A DNA stretch of 64,000 nucleotides from Gymnopus androsaceus JB14 (lineage: Eukaryota; Basidiomycota; Agaricomycetes; Agaricales; Omphalotaceae), in contig ML769383.1 of assembly GCA_009733575.1 (NCBI GenBank), positions 744,001 to 808,000 on the forward strand, written 5' to 3'. This document shows positions 1 through 11,505 of this stretch, piece after piece; positions within the stretch are counted from its first letter, which is position 1, and the number at the start of each line of letters is the position of its first letter. The notes below the pieces were generated by a model. The model saw only the letters and a list, made by a program, of their open reading frames with translations. It ran no database searches and was not told where the DNA came from. The translations under genes were made by a program, and so were the position numbers.

Positions 1-57
1 CTATAAAGGGCGAACAGAAATTATTGAGTGGTCACTGAGCTCAACATCGAGACATAC

Positions 58-2427
58 CTTCTGCCGCATCTTCTCCATTGACTGGTCGTGAGTCTTTGGG
101 ACACTACGCTGATGGTTACACAAAATAGCAACCAGACGATTGGCCTTGTTGTAAGCGTTCAGCTTTTCCTGAAGGGTGGCGCCCTCGAGATCATTTTCGT
201 CCAACAGACGCTGGAAGGTGGCCGAAGCGTTGTAAGTACGGAAAACCTTCGCAGTGAGACCCTTCATTTCCGCGTTCAGGTGCTTGTTCAACGAGGCCGT
301 CTATTGACACCATGTCAGAACAAGGTTTACCGAGCAGAACGATAGTAGCCATACCGTAACACGATCAAACAAACTATCATCATCATTTTTGTTCTCCTTG
401 AAGATACGAATATTTTTGAAAATCTGTGCATCAACGGTAACTCGGTTGTAATAACGGATAGAGTCTTTGCCCAAGAAATCGAAGTATGATGAAGTTCGGA
501 GACTCGAGAGTGACGTGTTCGCAACGCAACGAACAACAACCGACGGTGTCAGCTTCATCCTCGCCCTTTTCATTTCCAGCACGAAGAGCTAGCTTGTCGA
601 TAAAGTACATGGCAGTCGCTCGCTGCCGCTCTGCCATGACCTTGGAGCGAAGATCGCCAGAGTAGTTCGCTCGTATGCGATCAACATGATTCTAAAGACG
701 CCGATGAGAACGCAAAAAACATGATAATAGATTAAACCTTTCGCACCTTGAGTTCTCGAGCCTTTTCAAACTTCATCATGTCACTCTGACCCTTGAGAGA
801 ACTACCAGCAGCCAAAAAGACATACTTGTGGCTCTGATTGATGTTCTCGGTCCAGGTTGCGAGCCACGTAACAGTGTTGTCGTGTTGAACGGCCTTCCAC
901 TTGCCCGGCATGTTGGGCACAGGTATAGGGGCATCTTTACCGATGTTGAGAATGATATCGTCTGGTCGTACGCGGTACTACAACGACGTTAGAAGCCGAT
1001 ACTGACTTTATTAACAGGTGAAGTACCTTGAGAGAACCTTTCTTTGGATGTTCACCGCGACCTCTGAACAAACCCGGAGGCTCGACCCTGAAGTTCCCAA
1101 CCTTCTCTTTACGCCCATCGAGCAGACAAGTAGTGTACTTGAGCTCCATGTCATCCTTGGCTTTCTTCAGTTCCTTCTTCTCAGCGCTAGTCAACGCCTT
1201 CTTCTTCGCCTTTTCCGACTCAAAGTAGTCGAACATGGGACGGAAATCACACTTTTCGAAGGTTGTTATTTTGGTACCATCGAGCTGCGAAGATGATGTA
1301 AATAAGGTTGCCTTATTCAAGTTGGCCATTCACTTACAGGGGGATGTTTCTTCAGAACGCCTTTCCAGTCATTGAAAAAGTTCTTGTTGAAAGTCGCGTC
1401 TTGAGCATGATCCGATTCGATAAGAGCGGCATAAAAGCCTGCGACTTCTTCGGATTCTAGAGGAAGGGTAACTGCTTTGCCTGCAATAGCCGCAAATTAG
1501 TTGGCTGGACGAATTGAGGGATTAATGTGATTGATCGTACCGTCGTACTTCATCTTAACGTCAGACGGAAGAGGGTCGTAGGGAGGAGGAAAGATAACGC
1601 CGTTGTGCTCGAGAGTCTGCCACTTGACGCTACCATCGCTGCCAGCGTCTGCCTCCCACCACCTATAGACTTCTTCCTGCTCTTCTTCCTTCTTCTTCTT
1701 CTTCTTTCCTTTGCCTTTGCCTTCGTCCTCGCCTTCCTCCTTAGCCTTGGCCTTTCCGTTGGCTTTCGGAGCAGGCGAATCATTCGGCTCTTCCTTCTTG
1801 ACCTTCTTAACGGGCGGCTTCTTAGCCGCCTTAACGATAGGCTTGTCCTCGTCAGATGAGTCCGCATCGCTCTCTGCCTTGACTTTGCGCTTTCGCGCAA
1901 CAGGCTTGGAAGCTGCGATGGGTTCGTCATCCTCAGAAGAGTCCTCTTCTCGTTTGGCCTTCTTCCGAGTAGGCTTCTTCTTAGCAGGCTTGCTCAAGGC
2001 CTCTTCGTAGTCTGACTCCTCTTTCTTCGTACCAGGTCGTTTCGACTTGGGAAGCAAGGAAGAGGGAACTGTTGTAGCGGCGGCAGCGCCAGGCATTGCT
2101 ATGGCCGTCGATGTGGACTGTTTGGCAGGAGAAGACGCGAGAGGTGTATCGTCATCACTAGACGACTCTACATAGTTGGATTTCTTGCGCTTTAGGTTTC
2201 TCCTAGGAGGTACAGTCTGTGACTGTATGAGATGTAATAAGTAAAAAGAGTTCAACTTGGATAAAAAGGCGAGATTTTACCAGTGGCATCTCTTCATCCT
2301 CGCTCATCGCCGCTGAGCGGGAACCAACTTTGCCATTGCCGAAGCCATTGACATGGCCGTTGATGCCAGCACCATTGGTGCCTGCGGGATTGTCGTAGTC
2401 TGACAAGTCTCCAGAGTCACTGGACAT
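58..2427 (-). CDS. TOP1: DNA topoisomerase I (type IB), partial, C-terminus outside window
   Basis: Nuclear type IB topoisomerase, relaxing supercoils in replication and transcription. The product has an acidic/lysine-rich N-terminal tail (exons 1-2, KKKKKK and SDEDE runs), then the core: [69 protein letters not shown] and FRTYNAS. Exons that keep frame: 2427-2281, 2216-1541, 1480-1338, 1284-1027, 977-747, 691-355, 300-58. The next intron runs from 57 to a TAG acceptor at 3-1, so the exon with the catalytic Tyr lies to the left. The exon 5 donor could instead be 6 nt further on; the one used gives ELK then NHVDRIR. In exon 6 the frame changes by one base near 484-489, between EHVTLESPN and FDFLGKD. 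No intron fits there, so this is a consensus indel or a real mutation. It starts about 110 bp from the divergent TyrRS gene. Confidence 0.93.
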
Positions 2428-2535
2428 GGATAAAAGCGACGAGCAAGATGACAGTAGAGCGAAGAAGAAATTTGAGCGTAGAAGTTTCAGTCGTGGAAGT
2501 TTCTACAAGTCCAACTTGGACTTAGATTTATAGCC

Positions 2536-4336
2536 TTGAAAAATGCCCACGGTGTAAGTTTGATCATGAGTCATGTGCGCTTGATGCTTCTTCACCGCGT
2601 ACTACGGGCAGTGCGTTCAATTCACAGTGTAAGGTCCTTCAGTAATGTCCTTGATGACTTGGCTGGGCGTGGTTTTGTACAGCAAGTGACAAGGTATTTT
2701 TTTTTGTTGAAGAGATTTGCTTTTATTCACCCAACCTAGTCCCCCAGAGCTAGCAAATGCCTTGCGTTCGCGTCAAGTCGTATATTGCGGGGTAGATCCC
2801 TCGGCATCTTCGCTGCACATAGGAAATCTCGTTCCCCTGATGTGCTTACTACATTTTCAACTGCGAGGGCATGCCATTATTCCGCTCGTAAGACGCGTCA
2901 ATCTATTCTGATGTAGCAATTGAAGCAAAGTACTGTACAGATTGGCGGTGCTACCGGTCTTGTAGGAGATCCTTCAGGTAGAAAAACCGAACGGGTACCC
3001 GCGGATGTTGCGCAAGTAGAAGAAAATGTCGAAATGCTGAGCGAAAGCATTAGGAATTTTTTCCGTCGTGGACTGCTGTATGCCCAAAGTCGTCTCCCTT
3101 CGGTCTCGGAGTCTACATCCGAACCAGAAGTCAAAAGTAACCTTGAATGGCACAAGGATTTTACTATGCTTGAGTTTCTTCGCGTGGTCGGTGTTCATTC
3201 CAGAGTGAACACAATGCTGAGCAAAGAGAGGTATACTTGTCATTCATTTCTACAGCACGCATACTCAAACACCTTTTCAGCGTCAAAATGCGTCTTGAAT
3301 CCGGTTCTGGTATCTCTTTTACAGAGTTTACCTACCAGTTACTTCAGGCGTACGACTTTTACCACCTCTATAACACCTTTGGCTGTACCGTACAGATTGG
3401 AGGCTCGGATCAGTGGGGAAACATCGTTGCTGGGCTCGAGTTCATCAATCGCCTCCCGTCGAAAAATCCAGAGTATCAAAAAGCCTTTGGTATTACCACT
3501 CCGTTGCTCACCACCGCTTCGGGCGAGAAATTCGGAAAGAGCGCAGGAAATGCAGTCTGGTTGAACCCTAAAATGACCAGTGTATTTGACTTTACCAGGT
3601 ATGGTTGCTTTGGACAATCACTATTAGGGATCTCTAACTCGCTGTTCAGTACTTCTTAAAGGTGGAGGATGCAGATGTTGAAAAGTACTTGAAAATGTTC
3701 ACATTCATGCCTCTATCGGATATCGAAAACATCATGAAAATCCACAAGGTAAGGATTACGTTTACGTGCAATTTAATTTTCTAAATGCCAGCCACGTAGT
3801 CCGAACCCGATAAAAGAGCTGCTCAGAGACGGTTAGCTGCCGAAGTAACTGAATTGGTTCATGGAAGTACGCATAATTTACGGTTTCTCTGCCGGGATAT
3901 CCAATGACTTTGTGTTCAGCTGAAGGTGTAAAGCGGGCTGAAACAATGACCGAAGCTGTGTTCAGACGTCCTGGCGCGAATGTACTCACGCTGGACGCAC
4001 GGTCTCTCATCGACGCTTTCATCGACGATCCCAGAATGTCATGGTGTGAGGAAGACGAGTTAACGTCCCTTCCTCTGGTAAAATTAGCTTCAAAGTATGG
4101 GCTCGTTTCATCCACTTGTAAGTGTAATTTTAATTCGTTGTGTGTTGGTAACTGAACGCATCGTCTATCCAGCCGATGCTCGACGACTTGTCCAATTAAG
4201 AGGGCTCTATTTCAACGATCGTATCGTTCCAGATATCCATTTCAAAGTGGACAAAACACATCTACTGGACGGCCGTGCGGTAATGCTCAGAGCTGGTAAG
4301 GACAAAATTAAACTACTCGCAGCCCGTCATCCTTGA
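2536..4336 (+). CDS. MSY1: Mitochondrial tyrosyl-tRNA synthetase
   Basis: Class I aminoacyl-tRNA synthetase charging mitochondrial tRNA-Tyr. [15 protein letters not shown] (HIGH-type motif, about residues 79-82), then [23 protein letters not shown] and [14 protein letters not shown] (KMSKS-type) appear in family order. The C-terminal S4-like RNA-binding part ends in [13 protein letters not shown]. Exons: 2536-2693, 2740-2887, 2941-3230, 3281-3598, 3650-3748, 3800-3866, 3920-4117, 4173-4336. A basic N-terminus rich in R/S/V fits a mitochondrial presequence; ATG 2566 is an alternative start. At the exon 4/5 junction (3591-3598) the coding frame works only if one T is added to a TTT run, giving FDFYQ then YFLK. 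As written the splice leads to an early stop, so a homopolymer deletion is likely. Confidence 0.92.
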
Positions 4337-4411
4337 AAATTAGTAGCATTCTATGATAATTCACCCGAAGGACCACTCTCATTAGTTACATGTACAAACA
4401 CTATCTACACC

Positions 4412-7400
4412 TTAATCGATTCGAATCGCACTGTAGAGTTTGCGGACAGCCCAGTAGGACGCTAAAATGAAGAACGTCAAATAGGTTGCGAACCATCCGT
4501 GGACTTGACATACCTAGGAATCCGATTGTACCTATTGGAAGAATTAGCGAGTGCAATAACAAGAACAGCAGCATACGAACCTGTCACAAGGAAATCCAAA
4601 AGAGCCAGCAAGAACAGATATCCCTGCAAAAAAACATATGAGAAATCGTTTCACTAGCTTTCAGAGCCCTACTAACCATATACAGGGCCACACTCGAAAA
4701 AGAATCTAAAGACAATCGGGATGCCCAATAGAACACGCCATAGGCGAGAATCCAGAAAGCATTGCCTCCACCAATCAAGAACGAACGCCAGTGCCAACTA
4801 CGATAGTTGTCAGAAAAAATGCAAACCTCAAGCTGACAACCTTACCGATATTCTTCGGCGCATAACATAAAGTACGTGAACAAAATGCTAACTGTAGCGA
4901 CTGTTATGCCCATGACGGCCGCTATGTTATACTGTCAACCACTGTTGTTAACCAGATACCGAGTCCAGCGCTCACCCGTCAAAGCAATGAAACCAAAGGC
5001 ATAGTAGGCCTTTGAAGCGAATAGTGATGACATGATAAAATAGAGCTCGACGAATGCAGCACCTAAAAGTTTAGATGAATACGTAAATAATACAGACGAG
5101 ACGCAAGAAACAAATCACCGAAAGGAAGTATTCCGCTCAACAGGGCCGCCGACTAGAGCAATAGATCAGAACACTGCGCTGCAGGAATTCGAACATAAGA
5201 GCGCACCCAAGGACGAAGATATTTAGGACCGGGAGGAATCTGTCGGGGAATGGGGTTTACTCGAACAGGATGGCGAATGGCCTAAGAAAACCGTCAGCGT
5301 AATGTTTAACAGTATTAGGATGAAACGCACGCCATGTTTCGAACCAAAGTAAGAACCAATAGCAGATAGTGGGGCTGAAATGCCGAACCAAAGGAGAGCA
5401 ATTACAAGGAGAGTTCCTAATATGACGCAGGGTGAATGAGAGATATGGTTCGAAAAGTAAGAAAATAATAACATACCAAATGGAACAGCTCCGGAGGAGT
5501 TGGCAATAAGAAGGAAGAAATTCAACAGAAACACGATCATGAACACGATGCTGTTCACCCAGTCAAAAGATATATTCAGAAAGGTAAAAAGAAAACGCAC
5601 GTAGGCAAACCAGTGGCCGTGACGAAAGCGTTCTTTCGCTTGTCCATACCACCCAGAGAGCTATAAACACGGCTAGAAACATATCCGCCGATACTAATAT
5701 CAAGTGTTAACAACTATACGTGTAAACAGTCCAAACGCGTACCATCCAAAGAACGAGAAGCACACCATCATCACGGTGGCTAGAGAGCCTCGATTCGAAG
5801 GGGAGAGGAATCCCAATAACGCGAAAACTGACGAATATGCTTAGAATTACACGAATCACAAAGGTTATGTCTGCGCACCTAGGGTTACTCCAACCATCGA
5901 GCACAGTTGTGCACCGTTTCCAGTCATGATCCCCAAAATCATTGGATGTGCCGGTGAACGGAAAACTTCACCATGTACTAGCTTCCATCCCCAATCCTCT
6001 TGGACGTCTTCCTATAAAATTCGTGTGATATGATGAGAGTTTAGTTGGTACTCAAATAGGAGGACTCACACTCATGTCGATTGCATTGTATCTGGATATC
6101 TAAGTATCGAAAATTTAGCAAGACGAAACGGATTCCCAAAAGCTACACTTACATCTCGTGTAACAGATCGTAAAAGAATCATTGAGACCATGACAAGCAA
6201 AAAGATCACAATGACAATTGAATTGACGAGACTGAACCTGTGGGCATAGATTATTGTTGAGGTTATATCGGCTAGTGAAGTGAATTATAGCATACCAGTG
6301 AATTCGAGGGTCCGCGATCTTAAGGTAATTGTCCCTGGAAGATTACGCGTTGCGTCAAGGGAGAATGGAATGCGGTGAGCGGGAGAGGAACGAGGTATAT
6401 TGTGACAGAGGGAACGCAAGAGTGTCTTGATCAGTACATGATTTATATCAACGACGCCTTCCACTCACCATCTTGTTGCCCAAGGAGTCGAAGATTCGTT
6501 CCAAGTAACACGGTATGTATAGCGTATGTCCTGAGACGAGGTTTCTTTCAAAAGGAGAGGGTCGGTGTTTTCGGTGTTGCAGGTTGCGTCGCCTTGCTGG
6601 TCTCCTCCGATACTATTACGGGACCCGAATAAGAACTAGCTGGACTTCATAACACACAAAGCTTACCTGTAGGGCCAAACCAAGACTCCAACAATACGGT
6701 AAACCCCTTCGCTATACTCATGATATCTAGAAGCCAACAGTTAAGATACGAGCTGTGCGTTAGATTAGTGGAAGCCGGTACCTGAGTACTATCTCATAAT
6801 GATTGTTGAGAGCAGGCGATTGCTAATGAAAAATTAATTAGAAAAACTGAAGCAAAAATAGCTAAACGCACTTCAAAAGGTTCGTCGTCATTACCGAGGT
6901 TAAAACCAATGTCATAAAACAATTCGTTGGTCCTCAAATCCACCTTCATCTCCGCAGCTGGAAGCCCGTCGATGAGCCAATTCAAAGCATAGTCCTCTCG
7001 TATCCTGTCGTTGATGAATTTTGCCTCGTCTGCATCCACAGTCGTTTTGCATAGCGTCTGACACGTCTGATTGCTCTCCAGCATTTTAATCTGTGACACG
7101 CGTCAGGACGCAGGTAGAGAGAAAGAATGTTTCGTACATCGAACGGTGAATTGAATATCCTATCACCAAAGAGAATTCCACCCAAACTCTCGGACTGCTT
7201 CGTAGGACCCCCCTCTGGCTGGCAGAACTTGAGTTTCGGGTTGTAGTAATCATCTAGGACGGAATAAATTTGAGATTCGGGATTTGCATGTGAGGATAGA
7301 GCCCACAGTTTATCAATGATTTCTATGGAGGAGTTAGAGTATAGAAAACTGAGAAGAAGTAAAGAAACGTACCAGTTTTGCATCATCCTTTCCAGAAAGC

Positions 7401-7534
7401 ATAGGAGTTAGGGCGTTGACGAAGAGATCGACCTGGTCCCCTTTGCCATAGTTTCTGGGAGCAGCTCCAGGCAGGTAAAATGCATTGGAAGAAAGAGCGA
7501 GAGACAAGGCCAAACTGGCCAATATAGCGTACAT
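4412..7534 (-). CDS. TM9 superfamily (EMP70/nonaspanin) membrane protein
   Basis: Transmembrane-9 protein of Golgi/endosomal membranes, implicated in sorting and adhesion. Twenty-three exons with consistent phases give 628 aa, the usual TM9 length, with no frame break. A signal peptide (MYAILASLALSLALSSNA) is followed by FYLPGAAP and the lumenal domain with SESLGGILFGDRI. Nine membrane segments follow, including GNGAQLC, GLPT and SSGAVPFG; the C-terminus ends near RKLYSAIRID, close to the KxD-type Golgi-retention tails of the family. Exons: 7534-7373, 7322-7307, 7253-7138, 7090-6872, 6822-6782, 6726-6667, 6612-6469, 6334-6296, 6237-6153, 6099-6070, 6011-5879, 5827-5743, 5693-5601, 5550-5477, 5416-5331, 5281-5207, 5152-5119, 5062-4976, 4921-4846, 4797-4677, 4623-4581, 4531-4514, 4461-4412. 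Two are microexons (16 and 18 nt). It is divergent from the TGT gene 283 bp away. Confidence 0.95.
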
Positions 7535-7816
7535 GGTGGAAGGTGAAAGAAATCTGTCCGCTGGACATTCTTGATCGCGCAGCGCCACGCCGGCCAGATC
7601 CGGCTTGTCAAAGCGTTGCATTCGACATTTAATTTCGAACATCGTTATTACTTTACTTCTGCCAGCCCAGTCGAGTACCTTCATCGAATCTTCATCGTCC
7701 ATAGCACTTCCAGTCAACCCTTTCGCGACGAGCGTGACTATCAATCACTCTCACGATTAGTTTGATTTTTGACGCTTGCTCTGCTCTCTTTCAATCTCAG
7801 TCTCATCCAGTAAACT

Positions 7817-9908
7817 ATGGAATTCACACCTATTGCAAAATGTTCTGTAACCAATGTGAGAAGCTCTCGAAAGCATTTTCAGCCAGAGCTACTCACGGTT
7901 TCCAGGCTCGTGTTGCTCGTATGGTCTTGGCTCGTGAGCAACTCTACATTTCAATCAAGATTAAATTGCTTAAAGGACTTCTCTATCCTTCGCTGTTCGT
8001 TACCCGCTCACTCAGATGCAGAAACCACGCTGCCGACTTTCATGCCAGTCGCTACCCAAGCGGCGATCAAAGGTCCTTTCCTCAAAAGTAGCTAGATTGT
8101 CCTTGATTCGCTGATTTACAGTCGCAGGCCTTACAGCAGAGCAAGTGGAGTCATTAGGCGTAACACTAATCCTCAACAATACGTACCATCTCAGTTTAAG
8201 ACCTGGAGTTGACATTTTGAAAGAAGGTACAATAATTTTTTGGTCGGGATACTAATGTTCAAAAATCTCTCAAGCCGGCGGTGCACACAAGTTTGAAGGC
8301 TGGAGGCACAACATGCTCACTGTATGTGTGCCTAAATCTGAAGATGTTCGTATCTCCATTTCCTTTGTTCCATATAGGACAGTGGTGGATTTCAATTGGT
8401 CTCTTTGAGCAAGTTTACCACAATCACCGAAGAAGGAGCCTTATTTTCAAGCCCGTTCGATGGCGAACCAACCATGCTTACTGTAAGTCCTACATTACAC
8501 GCGTTAACGGTACCTTTTAATTGAATCCAAATTGAAATCTGATCGATACTTAGCCAGAGGAAAGTATATCTATACAGCATGCAATCGGCGCCGATATAAT
8601 AATGCAGCTGGATGATGTTGGCAAGTCGGTAACAGTTACCTGATATATCAACCTTTAACTTTGATTTCTAGTCCCTAGTCTACTTCAAGGTCCGCGTGTG
8701 CAGGAAGCAATGGAGCGATCAATAAGATGGTTAGTACACCGGCAGTCAAGTCACCTCGGAATCTCATTTGGGCTAACGCGGACTAAACCAACAGGCTAGA
8801 TCGTTGCATACAGCATCATGAATCTTCCGGTAACAAAGACAAACAGAATCTATTCGCAATTGTACAAGGAGGTCTCGACCCAAACCTTCGTGATGAATGT
8901 CTAGACGCCATGCTGGAGCGCAAAGATCGAGTCGCAGGCTATGCTATCGGAGGCCTCAGCGGAGGGGAGGAGAAAGGTATGTGGTCTCCTACAACTACTA
9001 ACGAAACAGATAGCTCATATCGTTGAAGATGTTTTCTGGAAAATGTGAGCTGGAGTACAATGTCGGATTATGTGGCTCAACTTTCTTCATAATTTAGAAT
9101 CAAACAGTGTGCAGATAAATTACCAGAAGATAGTGAGTACATATTTTCCCTGCATGTTCACTGATCTTAGCTTTATCCGATACCAGGACCCCGCTACGCA
9201 ATGGGTATTGGTTTTGCAGAAGGTAATGCTTTATATCTACACAATACCACCACACTCTATAATTATCTACAGACCTTCTCGTTTGTGTTGCTTTGGGAAT
9301 CGATATGGTTAGTTGAAACTTCCTACCTTAGATGAAGAGGTCTAACTTTTTCTCAAGGCAGATTGCGTATTTCCAACAAGAACAGCTCGGTTCGGAGTGG
9401 CCCTTACGCATACAGGACCGTTAAATCTAAGTAAACCAATCATGTACTTCCTTCGCGAACACAGTGACTGATATCTGGGTCCCAGGACTCACTAAACACG
9501 CTAAAGATTTTAATCCTATCGACAAAGCTTGTCCATGCCCAACCTGCAGAGACGGTACATCGCGCGCGTTCATAAATCATATTATAACGCATGAGACTGC
9601 AGCAGCGCACGGTTTGTTCTTGTTCTCGATGTAGTTTGATGCTCACTTAACCTCGATATTTCTAGCTTTGACCATACATAATATCGTTTTCCAGGCTCAG
9701 TTGATGGGACGAGCCAGGGATGCGATCATTTCTGATACTTTTCCAGATTATCTCCGCACATTTTTTGCTGGATACTTTGGAGATCGTGGTCTATCCAGAG
9801 TGGTGCGTTAATGCGCTTAGGAGTGTAGGAGTGGATCTGCTAGAAAATATGGATGTGCCTGTTGTTCCAGGAGGAGGAGCGAAGTGGGAGTATTCCGATG
9901 CTGCTTAG
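7817..9908 (+). CDS. QTRT1: Queuine tRNA-ribosyltransferase catalytic subunit (TGT)
   Basis: Exchanges guanine-34 for queuine in GUN-anticodon tRNAs, working with a QTRT2-type partner. Visible landmarks: [27 protein letters not shown] (catalytic Asp about residue 91), [32 protein letters not shown] (nucleophile Asp about 270) and the zinc cluster CPCPTC (about 308-313) with the downstream His. Exons: 7817-7855, 7906-7933, 8016-8072, 8128-8226, 8275-8321, 8378-8482, 8554-8620, 8672-8729, 8795-8976, 9029-9044, 9098-9132, 9187-9222, 9273-9307, 9358-9430, 9486-9611, 9666-9908. The intron after 8620 begins GCAAGT (GC-AG type); exon 9029-9044 is only 16 nt. Near 9788-9792 the frame must shift by one base to move from YFGDRG into PEWCVNALR; no intron fits. 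The tail to 9908 is low-complexity GGGAKWEY. Confidence 0.93.
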
Positions 9909-10053
9909 AACTCATTGTAAAAGCGTACAAAACATGAATGTCCAATTCAAAGTGTCCGTTTCCCGTACTATATACAACGTTAGGGTCTTATGCTACAGTA
10001 AGGGAATCAAGTATTAAAAGGTCCGTTAAGAGTCCTTGCCATCATAATAATCT

Positions 10054-10616
10054 TCAAACGCTACTGGCATTCACAATGGAGAACACTGGACTGAAGTTGC
10101 CCGAGTCTCCAAACACTATAATGTCGTGGCGAAATCAGGATACGTCCTCGAGGACGGAGCTAGTTGACCACTCACGGACTACGCTGTAATCGTCGTCAGG
10201 GGTGACGGACGGAACGATAAACGACACGTTTCCTGCTAGGATGCTGAAGTTCCCGGCGAGTGTCACTGGATGTTGTCGTTGGAAAAGCATCGTGTACCAT
10301 CAAAAAGCCAAAGACATACCATTCTGAGTGAGCTCCCCCTTCCGGAGTAGAATTTGACCGATAGGATTCGTGATCTGCGCTGGAGGAGAAGACACATTCC
10401 TTGCGAGTTACTTCAGGTACTACCCAGAACATAGATGAAAGACACATACCATGTCACTTGCGTTTGTGTCCCAATAACCCAAGTGTCTCCTTCCTTTGGA
10501 GTTAAAATTTCAGGAACGAAGACGTCTCTGGCAGTCAAGGAGACGGGATGGGCGTAGACCAAAGCAGTCAACGCAAAGACAAAAGCAAAGAAGAAATTGA
10601 AAGTCGTGAAGTTCAT
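10054..10616 (-). CDS. Small secreted KNH/Kre9-like (Ser/Thr-rich GPI-anchor family) protein
   Basis: Four exons (10616-10450, 10399-10320, 10265-10176, 10115-10054) give 132 aa with consistent phases. The N-terminus is a signal peptide (FFFAFVFALTALVYA). The rest is a single Ig-like beta domain of the Kre9/KNH N-terminal kind: ILTPKEGDTWVIGTQ, VTWNVSSPPAQITNPIGQI, NFSILAG, VPSVTPDDDYSVVLFGDSGN, SPVFSIVNAS. Several NxS/T sites are present. Family members are cell-wall or extracellular proteins linked to beta-1,6-glucan; this copy has the domain only, without the Ser/Thr-rich stalk or GPI signal seen in larger relatives. It lies alone on the minus strand, convergent with TGT. Confidence 0.8.
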
Positions 10617-10869
10617 TATTATGAGGACAAGTAAGGAGAAAATAAAGGGAATAGAATTTCACAATCAGACCTATGTTCGATTTTTATACCTCTCCCCACG
10701 TTTAACTGACGTGTAGTGAGAAATAATGTGGTGTGGGCCTCTTTGCCCGAAAAGCACTACATTGCGGAGTTACAGGCTGAATGACATCACTGCCGTTTCG
10801 TTTCATTGAAGTGTGGCACTGGCCGCAGTGGATGGACTTGCGTTCAGATAGGAAACACGACATAGGAAC

Positions 10870-10990
10870 GCGGAGAGATCACCGCCTTCGGGCATTCTTA
10901 GCCTTGCGTCTCTCGCTGGTACCCAATCGTTGGGCGATTAGCAACTTTCGGGACTTGTGAATTTTGTCTGCGTTCTTGACCGATGTACAT
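10870..10990 (-). pseudogene. Decayed fragment of the DBP10 3' end
   Basis: About 120 bp resembles the last codons, stop and first 3' bases of the intact DBP10 gene at 18.3 kb. Shared blocks include GAGAGATCACCGCCTTC, GCATTCTTAGCCTTGCG and a CTTTCG...CGTTCTTGA stretch in the same order. The translation still shows KNADKIHKSRK and RRKAKNA, but an insertion and a deletion disrupt it. No start, promoter or helicase core is present. A remnant of a duplicated piece is the simplest reading. Confidence 0.75.
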
Positions 10991-11505
10991 CTTTGCCGTG
11001 AACTTCACACACTCTAGTCGAAACGAGCCCGTTCTCTGTCCTGGAGAAGTTGTCGGAATCAACCTCATCGCCTTTTCTTTTTCTTGAAGATGTATGTCGG
11101 CAACGGCCCCATCTCAGGTTAAGTAGGTTGAATGAGGCACCTCGAGCTTATGAAGCACCACCGGAGAGAGAGGAAGATTGGGTCAAGACTGAGATAGACG
11201 ATTCGGACTTCTCTGTAGTAGGTTTGACAAATGATCCACCAAGATATGACTGAAGGAAGAGCTCAGATGTTGCTCAGCAGCACAGAGAGATCTCTGAAGA
11301 ACTGATTCATGTGTTGTCAAATGATATTTGCGGGAACGTCTTAGACTTGGGATAGAGATGTATATGATCTCAACATCTCCAGACCTGCAATCCGCGCGCG
11401 GGATATGACGGAAATGTTGTTGAATCCCTGCGAAGGGGCTGATCAGATACGCCGCTGAGTACTATACAGAGTGCTATATTTACTGAGCCGTACCCCGCAC
11501 CATAA
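10991..11505. other. Intergenic stretch with one unassigned short ORF
   Basis: No recognised gene. A plus-strand ORF at 11050-11253 encodes 67 residues rich in E, R and D (APPEREEDWVKTEIDDSDF). It has ordinary composition but no family I know, and no convincing introns extend it. It may be a fragment of a larger unknown protein carried with the adjacent DBP10 remnant, or chance. Confidence 0.35.

Noticed and set aside
484..489. Programmed ribosomal frameshift in TOP1
   Set aside because: No slippery heptamer or conserved precedent; the same type of break occurs in many unrelated genes here, which points to sequence error.
8392..8580. Minus-strand ORFs inside the TGT gene
   Set aside because: Shadows of well-supported plus-strand exons and introns.
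11050..11253. 67-codon ORF as a gene
   Set aside because: No introns, family motif or homologous copy in the window; kept only as a note in the intergenic entry.
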